Shown in pieces: positions 33,911 through 46,232 of a stretch of DNA of 64,000 bases; the first letter of the stretch is position 1; every line of letters starts with the position of its first letter. The translations under genes were made by a program, and so were the position numbers. Under the pieces are notes generated by a model. That model worked only from the letters and a program-made list of their open reading frames with translations, was not told where the DNA came from and made no database searches. The stretch is from Patiria miniata (taxonomy: Eukaryota; Echinodermata; Asteroidea; Valvatida; Asterinidae), in contig NW_024037056.1 of the NCBI RefSeq assembly GCF_015706575.1, positions 13,281,176 to 13,345,175 on the forward strand. The letters run 5' to 3'.

Positions 33911-34789
33911 GTCACGATGCCAGGATCAAACCTCATGTCATAGGTAAGAGGTCACATGAATATTCATTCGACAAGTCCTTGTAACTTCAAATCCCCTGAG
34001 AAGTGACTGCATTTTGGAGTACTGTAAGCGCCGTCGATATCAGAATATTGCGGGAGACATTCAACGAAGCCACCTCTTCCTTGAACAGAGATGAAATTAT
34101 CAGATTTTATCTGAAATCAGATTTTTAAAAACTTCCCCAATACAATTTCAGATTTTTTAACAATCCCACAAAAATGATTTATGTAACAATTTTAATCTGA
34201 GATCAGATTTTTTTTTTTTTACTTTTCCAATGAAATTTCAGATTTTTTTAACGATCCCACCAAAATGATTATTTAAGGATTTTTCCACAAAGTGTTTTTT
34301 TTTTTCATTATAATCTCCAAAAAAAAGTCCATGAAAAGCCGATGAAAACGGCACGTAAAAAATGTGCACATGTGTAGTAGTTTTAGTCTCATTTACCAGT
34401 TGTGAATGGAGTGATTCTACGGTTGAAACACCTAGACCAATGCTGATCAGATCCTTTTGCAGCTGGAGAAAAGGTTAAATACTGACCTATGACATGGAAA
34501 AAGTCACTGGGTCCCACGTTGATGCGCTGCACCAGTCTGTCCTGTTTTGAGGCGTGCGATCACACCCCTACGCCATCACACGCCTAAATGCTTCCTGAGA
34601 AGTGCCAATAATCGCACGGCTGAATCCCTCAGTACCGCACACATTGGCATACATTTACGGCATAATTATACTTCATAGTTTGTGAAAAATAAATTACATC
34701 GGTGGAGAGAATATGGCTTTATTGTAAACCAAGATGAATATTTTGAAAAACAATATACCATATTGTTCAGTCCCAGCTTGGACCACAGA

Positions 34790-34898
34790 ATCACACACCT
34801 ACAAAAATCACACGCCTACAAAAATCACACGCCTAGAAAAATCACACGCCTAGAAAAAAAACACGCCTAGAAAAATCACACGCCTAGAAAAATCCAGG
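34790..34898 (+). repeat. 17-bp tandem repeat
   Basis: AAAAATCACACGCCTAG and close variants are repeated about six times. The final unit is followed by CACACACCTGTGATTTT, a partial inverted echo of the unit. It lies within a larger dispersed repeat. Confidence 0.85.
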
Positions 34899-36973
34899 TG
34901 TGCGTTTTTCCACACACCTGTGATTTTCATATCAAAAGGACTGCTGCACTGCACGATGCTGTGGCAGCTCGAACTCGACGTCAAATTTCAAAATTTTTTT
35001 GCCAAGGTTAATTCATTTCTGCGTGAAGCAGTGGTATAAATCCCAATCTTTTCTCCTTGCTCCACAGAAAGCATGTGTATTTTGAGAAAATCTGATGTGC
35101 GAATGCAGCGAGGTACCGACCAATGGAGTGCAGCCGTGAAACTCTTCTCTCTCGGCGGTATGATCCGAAAACAAAAGGATGTGAATATTCCGGTAATTAG
35201 AGGTCAAAGGTCAGGACTGGTAAACTGCCCCTTCCCCTCCATAATCCATTTTTGGTCTTTTTTTCCAAAACAAAGAATAATTTTCTTGTGGTCGTTCCGA
35301 TAGTCTAGTATCGCGGAGTGAGATATTTCTTAAAATTGTTCGGAGATGATTGCTGTACCTCTGTGGGGCATTTTACCATTCCTTCGACGTCTTTTTGTAA
35401 AACACAGACCCTACCTTAATTTTTCTGTTTCCTCTTAAACAAGCATAACAAAAATAACGTTGTTCAAACCTTTTTACATTTGACATCATGTACAGACTTT
35501 TTTTTTGGAAAAGGGTCAACGGTCGATGAAAACCGCCCCTCTCCAAAAGCTTTTAGTTGTGTTAGTGTGATAGTGTGTGTAGTGTATAGTGAAAAACAAA
35601 ACTCGGTCAATGAAAATAATACCAGAGCCGATAGCGGGATGATTTAATACAGGAAGTTTTGTCAGAGAAAGCTGCCTCGAAACAGGTCATGTTCCCTGAA
35701 GACATGGCATGAATTGTTATGGCGGCAATTGCAAATGCACCATACCATTTTAAGCCATGTTTCCATTTTATTCAGGTACATTTTCAGCACCGTTTACATA
35801 TAACGAATCCTGGCTCATGTTTGAAAATTACTACCGGAGGAATTTTGCTCCTGTAAAAATTGTTCATTTCAAAGAACTCCATTGTTTGTCCTTCCACCTC
35901 CAAATCATTTCAATTAATTGTAATAAAAAAAACCACTTAATTGATCACAAATTGCACCAATTTTGTGAGCAACGGTTTTCAAATTTGTTTCGCTATTCCC
36001 AAACTAATGATAATACAACGTATTGGTTTTACATGTACTTCATCGCTCTTCATAATTATGTCCAGTTTTAATACTGAGTCAGTGAAGCTACAGCGAATAA
36101 ATACGAAGACGAAAATCTTGTTTGAATCATCAGATGCTAATTTTACTTTTAGTTTCTATTGGTTACCAACTTAATGAACTGTTACTACTAACAAAATGCT
36201 GCTGGTTCCTGTCTCGGCATTTCTTGATGTTAATAAAGTTGCCAAGTACGTCCAAGCGAGCAGGTTTTAGGTAGTAAGTGCCATATTTCCAAAATCGGGA
36301 CTTGTATGAAATTATTCAAGATTGTTATAAAGTTTATTCCTGTTAAAAAACATTCAAGCTGTAAAAACAAAGGAAAGATTCTTGTCAGTGCTTAAAGGGA
36401 CAGTCATTATTTCTCTTTGTAAACAATCAACAAAATTTTGGTAATGTGTGTTAGTTTTTTTTTCTTCTTCAGGCTGTACAGATGTTGCTTACCGTGTAAT
36501 TGTTCCGTTCTTGCCCCATTTTTTTTTATTCTGGGGAAGAGCCTGTTTCTTAAGGATCGGCAGCTTTAAAACAGTGAATGTCCTTTACTGATCACCATAA
36601 TCTGGTTTAAGGCAGACATTAGACTTGCGTCAGTCATTACTTACCATAAAAAAGCACATTAGACAATAGGTAAGCCAATGAACTCAAGTGAAGAAAATCT
36701 CCCCAGCTTTGTAAAAATGACTACGGATATTGCCTGTTCAGAGTTTTTATTACTGTCCAGTGTACACATTTCAATGGAAGATCAGTCCGTGGATTATTCA
36801 TTGTACTGTAGTTTTTATAAATATTTTATTATCGACTGTTTTAATTGGTGAATTAGTTATTAAATGATACGGAAAACTACTGATACAGATTTACGTTGAC
36901 CTTTAATGTTGTTTTTTCTTTTTCTGAGGTAAATTCAGTGATTTTGTTACACTTATTGTTTGTAGGACCATTT

Positions 36974-36979
36974 AATAAA
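36974..36979 (+). terminator. Candidate poly(A) signal, gene C
   Basis: AATAAA in the last AT-rich part of the region downstream of gene C. No shared 3' UTR block supports it, so it is only positional. Confidence 0.3.
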
Positions 36980-36999
36980 ACCAGGACGAAAAAAGACAA

Positions 37000-38375
37000 A
37001 TCTCTCGGGAATTCGTTTCTTGCCGTTTGTCATTTTTAATGATTTTCAAAATGCATGTACTGTGTTTTAGCGGTGAGAGTAAATACAAGCTCCCCAAACA
37101 ATTCTTAGTCTAAAAATTAAATCAAATTAATTCAGGAATTAAAATTAAAAACACCCAAAAGCTCCATTGCCTTTCTGAAATTCCTTTTGAAATTTCAGAA
37201 GACAATGTACGAGGGATGTTTTCGATTTTCACCAGATATCAGAAAGACTTACTCGTCTAAACTGGGATCTCGTCCTTGCCGAGCTCGTAATACTGAGAGT
37301 CGACTGTTTTCTATTTTTTTGGGGGGGGGGGGGGGGGGGGTGGTACCTTGAAAAATAGATTTTCAAATTGAATTGATAATTTTCTAGCATTACTTTAGTT
37401 TAACTAAATTTTAGATTTTTTTTTCGTGCGATGTCTCATTGGAAAGCTCATAATATGAGCTTTCCAATGAGACATTGCACGAAAAAAAATCGGCCGACGA
37501 CAAGTAATCAATTAATTAATTTCAATTTTTGGATTAAGAGGGGAACGCTCCTAATTTGTTGTGAATAATAGTGTGCGCAATTTCTGAACTGGGGCGCGCC
37601 ATTTAAAACCGCTTTTTATAACTTTATAAAGGCCTGCAAAAAGAAACAAGCAAATTTATTTGTTACAGGACATTGCATTCCATTCCAAAAGAAAATCGTA
37701 TATAGGAAAATCTAGTGGGTATGCTTAGGGTGTATCCGGTTCGTAAGTGTGACGTCACTTCAGTTTAAACCACGCCCACTGCACATCACGTGCACGGAGT
37801 ACGTAGCATTAATTGGAAGCCGATGATATGTACACGATGTATGTGCAAAGTGGCGGGCGCTTGTAATTTGTGCGTGCGTGCTCCGCCCCTTTTCACTGTT
37901 ACACAAATCTGAATCCGTCACGTATATCATTTCAAGTAAGCACATAATCTGAGGGCTTTAGTTGTCTCTTTTGTTTTGAGGGTTTAAAGGAAAAGGTCCC
38001 CAAGTTAGCACTGATATGAGGGACTCCTTTTCGGATGAGCTCAAGAAGTACAATAAAGATGATTTTCATCGTTGCACGTGTTGAAGTAGGATGCGCCTTG
38101 CGGAAAAAGAACAGCAAGAGAGCACAACTGACCACGCCTCTCTCCCTTTTCACGTGACCACAAAAATAGCCAATAGACAAACAAAGCAATTTTTGCAAAT
38201 ATGGCCAACCCGCATTGCACACACTAGCAGTGCACACAACGCGTGTGCACACACGATGGTCGGCCATGCTTTCCGTGCTAGCTGGTGCCCGAACGTCGGA
38301 AAAACTCAAAACACGCTGAATTCTCGCGTACTCGATTTTAACGCCAGGTACCACTGAGCCTTTAGATGCACCATC
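37000..38375. other. Spacer and 5' flank of gene D
   Basis: Contains a run of 20 G (37321-37340), a hairpin (37418-37489), a pogo-like end fragment (GAGAGTCGACTG, about 37297) and one MITE-like end at about 37735. No exon is seen before the gene D start. The promoter should lie in the less AT-rich last 300 bases. Confidence 0.5.
37418..37489. repeat. Hairpin with ~34-bp arms
   Basis: CGTGCGATGTCTCATTGGAA and its downstream reverse complement (TTCCAATGAGACATTGCACG) pair with one G-T type mismatch around a 3-base loop at 37452-37454, extended by T and A runs. Confidence 0.85.
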
Positions 38376-41300
38376 ATGGCCAGCCAAAAAGAAAACAGTG
38401 AAGTGAGTTTTGAATTTCAATGGTTATTTCTCTTCTTTATTGATTTTTGCCTATTCCCGACACTCTTAATAAACTTCAGTTGAAGGAGATTACAGAGAGT
38501 TATGTTGTGTTTAGTATATCAAAAAAGGAGTTATGAAAATACAAGGTTTAAAATTGGGTGGCAGAAACTGGCATGACTGGCAATGGCATTGTTTTGTTGT
38601 GTACGTGCGCGCCATGTGCAGATGTGTGCTGTGCACTGAAGTCATCAAGAAACAGTGACATGACTTGACAAATAACATGATAAATGGCATCGTAAATGTC
38701 ACGTCATTGTGAATTTCATTGCAGGATATGTTGCCTTGCTCTATGTTTGGGAAAATTTAATGATTCTGTTTAGTTTATTGAGATGAGTGTTTGCGTGTTT
38801 AGTGAAAGTCCTGTTTACTTTTCTTGCATTATCTGAAAGTGAAACGTGCAAAACTAAATCAGGCCAACTTTACTCACTCTTTAGCTAGCAAATTTCTCCA
38901 AAAATTCCATTGGACAAAGAAAAGGTCCTCAGTATTTCATCAACCAAGTTTGCAGACTCAGTTTAATTTTTAAAGGAGACATTTCTTCAATATTTTGGAC
39001 ACGAGGGGGAAGTCAAGTGATTTCAAAATGGGGCTAAAGAACTAGACTGGTACATGTCCAACTATCACCTGACTATGGTCCAACTATTTCTGACCTCTTC
39101 ATTCAGTGTCTTTACTGTAGTCTACTGGCTGACTATGGAGAAATGTGTAGTAAATAGAGATAAGTTCCCAGTTCACATCACATGTTTCTTTTGGCACAGT
39201 TGATTGATGCATGGAGGAATAAGAACGTTCTTATTCCTCCATGATTGATGTAGTAGGTTGTTTCAGGTGCCAGTCAATTTTCTTGAATGGCATGTTTTCA
39301 ATACCTTAAGTTTTGGGGCTCTCATAAAGAGTATTGAGAGTCCCAAATTTTCGGACTAGTCATTCATCATGTTCATGCCGTTGGCAAATCTAAATTGGTT
39401 TGATGTATTTCTTGTCAAGTTGGTCATGTTGGTCACACAGAACTTCGGTGAAGACATGTCAATCATGGAGGAAGGAATGAAGAAATGTATGGGCCTGGCA
39501 TATTTTCCTTGTTCCATGTAATTTGATTGGTCATTTTCAGACAACTATAATCCAAAAATGTGGAGTGTCATGGCCCAGCGGTTAAGATTAGAACACTGGA
39601 CTCATGCTCTGGTGTTTCAGAGGCAACAGTGGCGTGGGTTCAAGCCCGCCGGGTGGACACTTGTGCCCTTGAGCAAGGCACTTAGCCATTATTGCTTTGT
39701 CCTTCGGATGGGACGTAAAGCCGTAGGTCCCGTGTGTCATGCACGTAAAAGAACCCATTGACACTTATCGCTAAGAGAAGGGGTTTGCCCCGGTGTTTCT
39801 GGTCTCCTGTATAAACTCCCACGCGGAGTATTTAGAAGATGAACCAACCAAGAACCAAGAACTTACGTGGAAATGAAGTGGGCCTGGGCCTAAATTGAAA
39901 TTTAACATGTTAAGCCAGCTCGGTATGCCAACTACCATGACTACACATGTGTACATCAAGATTTGATGATTTTTCTTTTTGGGGTACTTCCACTAAGTTC
40001 CAGAACTGTAACAGTTTACAAACCTTAGTTACAGAAAGGCACGTTTCGGCCCCAGTATTTCTTATGTATTATCTTGATGTGGCCTGGTACCTTCAGGCTG
40101 TTCAGGGTGGTTCAAAATCCCTGAATTAAAATGTCAGTTGTGACACACAAAAAGATGAAATTTACGAGAATTTCACTTAATGATATCACAAGAATATCTA
40201 CTCAGCTGTCTGCCATCATTGGCTGTCGACTGAGGGCGCATTAACTCTCTTGACCAACTACAGCACGGCTTTCATGAAGCATTCTCTTTCTCTCATGCCG
40301 TCGAATGAAAGCCGCGCTGTAGTTGGTCAAGAGAGTTAAATACTTAAAGGGCCCTTTTGAGGAATCCCTGGTTTAACTACCAGAAATAAACAATAATAAA
40401 AGGTTTGAACTCTGAATTGAATTGCAAGTCACTATCCCCATGAATGGGGCCAAGGTAGACTGCCCAGTTTCACCAAGTCCCCTGACACCTACTGGGCATT
40501 TGTAGCTCGCAAGCCTGAAGAAACCTCAGAAGACAACTTAAAAATTACAGTTTTAGAGGTGGGAGGAAAACCCAGAAGAATGTTGTGGGAAAAACAGAGG
40601 TAGGGACTGAAGAACAAATCCACATGTGGAACGGGGCAGGATTCAAACCCAGGCCATAGAGGTTGAAGGCGAGGAAAGAACCACTTCGCCAACCTGACCC
40701 TCAAATGCAGATTGTTTTACATCCTTTTTCTGAGAAACACTGTAGGTAGGCCTAACTGGTTATATGTACACAGGAAGATTAAGTGTGGCATTCATGTCTA
40801 TTTTCAATGTAATTTTTTGGGAAATTTTGAGAATTTCGTTGTCTCAAAAACTCCACTTAAAATGACCATAACCCTACTGAATGTTCAATTATTTCTGGTA
40901 ATGAAACTAAGGATTTCTCAAAGGCGCCCTGGGCACTGTAGCTTGCAAGCCTGAAGAAACATGTAGAGGGGAGACAATGAGAAGCAATTACAGTTTTAGA
41001 GGTGGGAGGAAAACCCTAGAAGAATATTCTGGGGAAAACCCACGGAATCTAAGTATGGACTAAAAACCCAATCCACATGTTGGCCCAGGCGGGATTCGAA
41101 CCCAGGTCACAGCGGTGGAAGGCAAGGAAAGTACCGCCAAGCCACCCTGACTCCCAAATGACTCCAACAGTGGATATCTCCACTCTCCAAAACTTTGGAG
41201 GAACCTCTCCTGAAAAATTCCTGTGAAATTTAGAAATTTTCTTGAAAGATTTTGATCAGTTTGGGGGTGGATATGGCCGTGTCGGAATAAAGTCCTGTTT

Positions 41301-44300
41301 CTTTGTCTCTTCTCAAGGAGCCCGAGAATCTTCGGAAGATTTTTCTCGGGGGTCTGAATCGCTCCACCACCAAGGAAGAACTGAAGACGCATTTTGAGCA
41401 GTTCGGCAATGTGCTGGACTCCATCGTCATTCTCAATGCCCAGAAGCAGTCCAAGGGCTTCGGCTTTGTCACCATGGCAAGCATTGAAGAAACGGACCTG
41501 TCGTTACGGGAGAACAATTGCGGGAAACACGAAATTGGCAAGCAAAAGGTGGAGGTGAAACGCGCCATTCCACGCGATGTGAGTAGCAATGTACCCGCAT
41601 GGGTGCTCATAATGTAAAGCCCGGTTCATACTTCACGCGAAAACAAGTGCGAAGCGAAATTCATGTCCTCAACAATAGTGGACACGCTTCGAACGTATTG
41701 TTGACGTCAGGAATTTCGCTTCGCTTTCGCTTTCGCGTGAAGTATGAACCGCGCTTCAGGCAAACAGAAAAACAAAAGTTCTACTTCTGATTACATACCT
41801 TTCAATTAATAGGGTAGGTAAGTCAGAATTTTTTGTGTGTGGCGCAATTCTTTTTTGTGCTGATTGAATGGAGTATTCAATTATATACAAATTTTGGCCT
41901 GAACTATTTCCGTTTGCGCTACCAAAGCTGTGAAAAAAAAAGTCACAAAAGTGATAAAAAGTTGCCTCAATTAATGTAAGAAGTATTTAATGTCGATAAT
42001 TCTGAAAAATAATGGAGAATTCAGGTCGTGCACACCACTATGCACAACGCTAGTCACGATGGGAAAGTGGCCAGCTCTGCCTGTATATCGTGCGGACGCA
42101 CGGTCGACAGAATGCGTGAGCAGCGTGACCACTGCACTAGCTGCGATGGGATGCACGAGCCAAGTTCTGCAGCAGGAAATTTTGCAAAACACGATGTGCT
42201 GTATCGCTTCAAGCATAGGGGGTACAACCTTGAAATAAATTCATGAAAACGTAAAGTAACGCAAAGTTCTGTGAATTAACCTGCACTTGCAGAAATCTTC
42301 TTTCTCCAGCGATGTATACTTGGCATTTTTCGACCACCATTACGGCAGTCTTACACTATGTTATGTTGACCATATACATAGACTGGTCACGAATAATAGT
42401 GAAAAATGCGACGTCACCTTGCTACCACATTTGATCATGATTCTAGAATAGTTGGTAAATGATATTAAAAGAGTGAATATGTATTAGTGCAACTTACGAA
42501 CCCTTCAATTCTTGGTCTGAATTTGTCCCCCCCTCCCCCCCCCCCCTTGTAGTCCAACATCTCGCCTGACTCCACCAACCAAATCTTTGTCGGGAACCTG
42601 GGCACCGACATCACAGAGGACCACTTAAGGGAGTACTTCAGCGAATTCTCGCCGGTCAAGAAGACCAAGGTCATCAGAGAGAAAGGCGGCGGGGACAAAA
42701 GCCGGGGGTTTGGTTTCGTTGAGTTTGAGGAGCCTTTTGGCCACCATGCCGTAGACAAACTAGCAAGTAAGTTTGACTCCCAGTCACATTCTAGCCTCCA
42801 AAATCAGCCAGGAGCTTTTGGAGTGTTTTGTAGAATTGAAGCTGTATGTATGCTAAGTTGGCGAGGCAAAAACCATAACCCTGCCAAACACAACACAGTG
42901 CATCAGGTGTAAAAGTCTGTGGGACCTTGCTGCACTGAGCTTTTGGAGGGTTTTGTAGAATTGAGGCTGTATGCATGCTAAGTGCCTGTCAAGGATGCAT
43001 CGTGGCGAGGCAAAAACCATAACCCTGCCAAACACAACACAGTGCATCAGGTGTAAAAGTCTGTTGGACCTTGCTGCACTGAGCATTTGGAGGGTTTTGT
43101 AGAATTGAGATTGTATGCATGCTAAGTGCCTGTCAAGGATGCATCGTGGCGAGTCAAAAACCATAACCCTGCCAAACACAACACAGTGCATCAGGTGTAA
43201 AAGTCTGTGGGACTTTGCTGCACGGAACCATCAACACCAGTGCATTAATGGCCAATTCTGAAACAATGAGAATCAGTCCCATTCAACAATGCATTTTGAG
43301 GCAGGACTGTCTGACATTTTTGAAGAATTTAGGATTTTGGAGGATTGAGGATGGTTCTTAGCAAAAAGAGCCTGGGGGTTAGGGTTCATTAACCCTAACC
43401 CTGCCAGACGCAGCACAGTGCATCAGGTGGAAAAGTTTGGTGCACTTTGATGGAAAATGCTACCAACACCAGTGCAGAAACCGGCCACTTCTGAGACACT
43501 GAGAGCTAGTCCCATAGAACAATGCCCGAGTTGTATCCTGCTGCGTTGGGGGACCACAGACTCTGAGGCAGTTTGGCCTTGGGACTTTTGACCTGATGGA
43601 TCTTGCTACACTGGGCAGGCTTGTCACTTAGACAAGTGTTGCATGTTGCTGCGTTTGGCAGGGTTTCTAGCCAAAATACCCTGGAGGGTTAGGGTTAAGG
43701 CCGTTAAGGTTACGGTAGCGACCACTGACAATGGGGTGCCTTGGTTATAGTTCGTTTGAATAACTTGTCGCCACTTTGGATTGCACCTGCTTATAATAAT
43801 TTTGTGCCTCTTCCTTTTATTTCCTTTTCAGTAATGGAGAAGCATCCGCTTGAAGGTCGGATGGTCTACTGCAACAAAGCAGAAGAGAGACAAAATAAGT
43901 ACGATAACTACTTCGGGAAAGATCAAAATGCGAGAGGAGGTAAGTCTTTCTGATTTGATATTTTAACCCTAACCGCCCTGAATCCTTCAAAATCCTCTTT
44001 GCCAAAGTGGAGGAATTTGGAGGATTGAGGTTACATGGCAAAAGTGTGTTGCTGATTTCGTAGGATGCACTTTGCCAAGGTCTTGGGCCGGACCTTGTGT
44101 TGTTTTTGCTCAGCCATACATAGATATAGGCCTGGATTATGCGTGAAATTCTCCGTACTGCTCCAGGATGTCACTGGCCAAGCCTCGACATATTGACAGT
44201 CACTGCCGCAGGATTTTGTGGCATTCAGGCAGTGGTCAGCCCTCCACGGACCATATTCAAGAAATAATGGAAGAATTTGCAGGATTGAGGCTATATGCTA

Positions 44301-45615
44301 TTTTTCCATGAGGCCAATAGGAAGATTTTGTGGGATTGAGGCTACATCCTAGCAAAAAGGCCCAGGGGGTTGGGATTATTAACTTTTCATTGGTCTTTGT
44401 AATGTCTTAATTTTATAATTTCTTTTTCAGATTTTCCATATAGTTATTTTGGTATTTTTAGTGTATTTTAAGAATTTTTACGGAAAGCGCATTTGAATAT
44501 ATTTTTTATAGAATTTGCGCTATATAAATTAATAAATTATTAATATTATTGACGGGACACAACACGTGCATGTGCGTATGGGCCTTATGCACGAGTTGGC
44601 CATTTTTGTCGAGTTCCCTGAATGTTTGTCATTAATAGTGAACTGTTAAAAAGGATGGCGCCAGACTATTTATGCAGGCCTTATTTTGCTGGTTTTTTTT
44701 TATTCAGGCTTTAAACATTAGGAATGTTCAAAGTACAAATTTCAAATTATTAAATGAAACAGACTGGAATTAATAGGTAATTCATAAATACCTTAGACAG
44801 TTTACGCATTCCTGCTGGTCGAGAGCCCGTCACGTGGCCGGTCTTAAACGGATGATAAAGACATGGCTAGCTGGTCTTAAACACTTTTCCAGTGTCACAT
44901 GAAATTTGGACTCCCATGAAATCCGGTGCCTTTTAACGTTTCATCGGTTAAACGTTTACATTCCTCACGTATATGCATGCGCAATACTACCAGTGAATCA
45001 GTATTTCACGGTCCGAAATTCACACTACACCAGCCCAGAGCTGCGTTTTGCGCGACATCACAGTTTTGTGATTTGTGTTTTTTTGTTGTTGTTTTTAGCA
45101 GCAGGTTTCTTTAGTAGGAGCCCGATCAGAGGAGGCAATGCTGGATACTACGAGGGATATGGAGGTGAGTCTTACTGGGGACAACGGGGTAAATTCACTG
45201 GTATCTTGAATCCTCTTGGTGACTCAAAGCATAATTTTTCGTCACCTACAACATTGCAAAATATTTTTTTCTTTTTGAACGAGACTTTTCGCACCATTTC
45301 CATTTGCTCCATTGCTCGTTATAGCGGTGTTTCACTGTATATGGCAATCTTGTGATTTGTTTTTCCACTACAGGTGGTAATTACGGTTACGGAGGGGGCG
45401 GAGGAAGGGGTGGCTACGGCGGTGGGGGGTACGGGGGTGGCGCCTACGGTGGTGGCAATTACGGTGGGGGAGGCTACGGTGGTGGCGGCGGTGGTTATGG
45501 CGGCGGTGGTTATGGTGGTGGCAGTTATGGCGGAGGCGGTTATGGAGGGAGTGGGGGCGGTGGCTACGGTGGGGGAGGCGGCTACGGAGGGGGGAACTAC
45601 AAGGGGGGATATTAG
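38376..45615 (+). CDS. hnRNP A/B-type RNA-binding protein (gene D, complete; tail lacks GPMK and PY)
   Basis: Six coding exons: 38376-38402, 41318-41578, 42553-42766, 43832-43939, 45102-45164 and 45374-45615 (stop TAG 45613-45615), about 304 residues. The first exon encodes MASQKENSE. RRM1 has KIFLGGL (16-22) and KGFGFVTM (55-62); RRM2 has QIFVGNL (106-112) and RGFGFVEF (147-154), with HAVDKLA at the phase-1 junction. The next exon encodes a charged, glycine-poor segment containing YCNKAEERQNKYDNYFG, unlike its paralogs. The last exon is almost pure GGGGYGG repeats ending NYKGGY. No GPMK motif or terminal PY is present, so nuclear import may differ. The penultimate exon has three possible in-frame acceptors 3 nt apart (exon start 45099, 45102 or 45105). 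RNA binding is inferred from the family. Confidence 0.92.
39211..39242. repeat. Perfect 32-bp palindrome
   Basis: ATGGAGGAATAAGAAC is followed directly by its exact reverse complement. GATTGATG occurs just before (one base away) and directly after it. Confidence 0.9.
39563..39864 (+). repeat. tRNA-derived SINE (family 1), copy 3
   Basis: GAGTGTCATGGCCCAGCGGT head, GGGTTCAAGCCCGCC B-box-like segment and a tail near 39850 (AACCAACCAAGAACCAAGAA). Plus orientation, gene D intron 1. Confidence 0.85.
40241..40339. mobile_element. 99-bp TTAA-flanked foldback element
   Basis: TTAACTCTCTTGACCAACTA at the left and TAGTTGGTCAAGAGAGTTAA at the right are perfect inverted repeats, continued by CAGC(A)CGGCTTTCAT and its complement around a short pyrimidine-rich loop. 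Confidence 0.85.
40435..40710 (-). repeat. SINE (family 3), copy 1
   Basis: Shares GCAAGCCTGAAGAAAC, AATTACAGTTTTAGAGGTGG and GGATTCAAACCCAGG with 40920-41160. The tRNA-like head is on the minus strand at the right end. Confidence 0.7.
40920..41160 (-). repeat. SINE (family 3), copy 2
   Basis: GGATTCGAACCCAGGTCACA is the tRNA-like B-box region on the minus strand. The body is collinear with 40435-40710. It ends about 160 bp before the RRM1 exon of gene D. Confidence 0.7.
41617..41756. mobile_element. 140-bp foldback MITE
   Basis: GGTTCATACTTCACGCGAAA at the left pairs with TTTCGCGTGAAGTATGAACC at the right, continued by CGAAGCGAAATT/AATTTCGCTTCG. It starts 38 bp after the RRM1 exon of gene D. 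Confidence 0.85.
42811..43224. repeat. 144-bp tandem repeat, about three units
   Basis: GAGCTTTTGGAGGGTTTTGT, ATAACCCTGCCAAACACAAC and CAGTGCATCAGGTGTAAAAG recur with a period of about 144 bp; the first unit is slightly shorter. It lies in the intron after the RRM2 exon of gene D and adjoins CCCTAA-family elements. Confidence 0.9.
43285..43392 (-). mobile_element. CCCTAA minisatellite element, partial copy 8 (inverted)
   Basis: TGCATTTTGAGGCAGGACTG and GGAGGATTGAGGATGGTTCT, then GGGTTAGGGTTCATTAA. It abuts the next element and shares the TTAA at 43389-43392. The 144-bp array to its left may be part of the same unit. Confidence 0.65.
43389..43698 (+). mobile_element. TTAA/CCCTAA element, copy 9
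   Basis: TTAACCCTAACCCTGCCAGA to GGGTTAGGGTTAA. The ends match the family but the interior lacks the CCTCCAAAATCC array and matches the partial copy at 31124-31291 instead. Confidence 0.8.
43963..44382 (+). mobile_element. TTAA/CCCTAA element, copy 10
   Basis: TTAACCCTAACCGCCCTGAA to GGGGTTGGGATTATTAA. The interior is the inverted version of the copy 3 subfamily (TTGCTCAGCC, TCCATGAGGCC, GGATTGAGGCTA). It begins 24 bp after a gene D exon. Confidence 0.8.
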
Positions 45616-46232
45616 CGCTCGTCTTCTACACAGTCTCGTGGTAAGTCACTAACCCTTTTACTGTGTAAACCATATTCAGTATTTGGGCAATTCCACGTTA
45701 CATTTTGGTAACGTGAGTAACCGATTTTGTGCGTCTTGTTCATCATACATAACACATTTTTCTGGATGTCATCTGTGGTGCTTAGGTAGGTCTAAGTCTA
45801 CTCTATCTACCATGAGGATGACAGTTATTAAACCTTTTCAGTAAGGTAATTACAGCCTAAGGAAACTCAAAAGTACATCAAAAATGTAACGTGAGTAACC
45901 GTGGAATTGCCCGTATGTCTTCACTTCCAACCATTCAAATTTTCTCATGTGAAAGGATTTGAAGTGTTAAATAACTGCATTGTGTAACGGTTGTCCGCGT
46001 AAAAGACAATGATTCTTGCATGTGCAGCTAAATAAGTGAACCGGACCGCTTTCCCAGACAAGAGACTGAAAGGTCTAGAAGGGCAAAGCACACCGCACAG
46101 AGCGTTATTCTGAAAGATCTTGCAAACTGTTTGCAAAATCGACAGCAGGCCGCACAGCCAAACCTTTAAAATCTAGAAAACCTTAGACAACCTATATTTC
46201 AACTAAAAGTCTGTGCTGTTTTTTTAATGTAA

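Larger units (their letters stand above)
33911..37000 (+). other. Gene C 3' UTR and downstream region
   Basis: The stop is followed by 33 nt of exon and a donor at 33944. The acceptor is uncertain: CTCCACAG ending at 35067 and TTTATTCAG ending at 35776 are candidates. AATAAA at 36974-36979 is a plausible end. The intron region holds a repeat shared with 12844-13210 and a 17-bp tandem repeat. The terminal exon block shared by A and B is absent here. Confidence 0.5.
38403..41317 (+). other. Gene D intron 1 contents
   Basis: This 2.9-kb intron holds a perfect 32-bp palindrome (39211-39242), a SINE (39563-39864), a TTAA foldback (40241-40339) and two copies of another SINE (about 40435-40710 and 40920-41160, minus). 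The first 800 bp show nothing recognisable. Confidence 0.6.

Noticed and set aside
34780-34915. CRISPR-like repeat array
   Set aside because: The 17-bp units are contiguous without spacers, so it is a simple tandem repeat.
37932-38420. 162-codon minus-strand open frame across the gene D promoter
   Set aside because: It overlaps the gene D first exon on the opposite strand and shows no recognisable domain.
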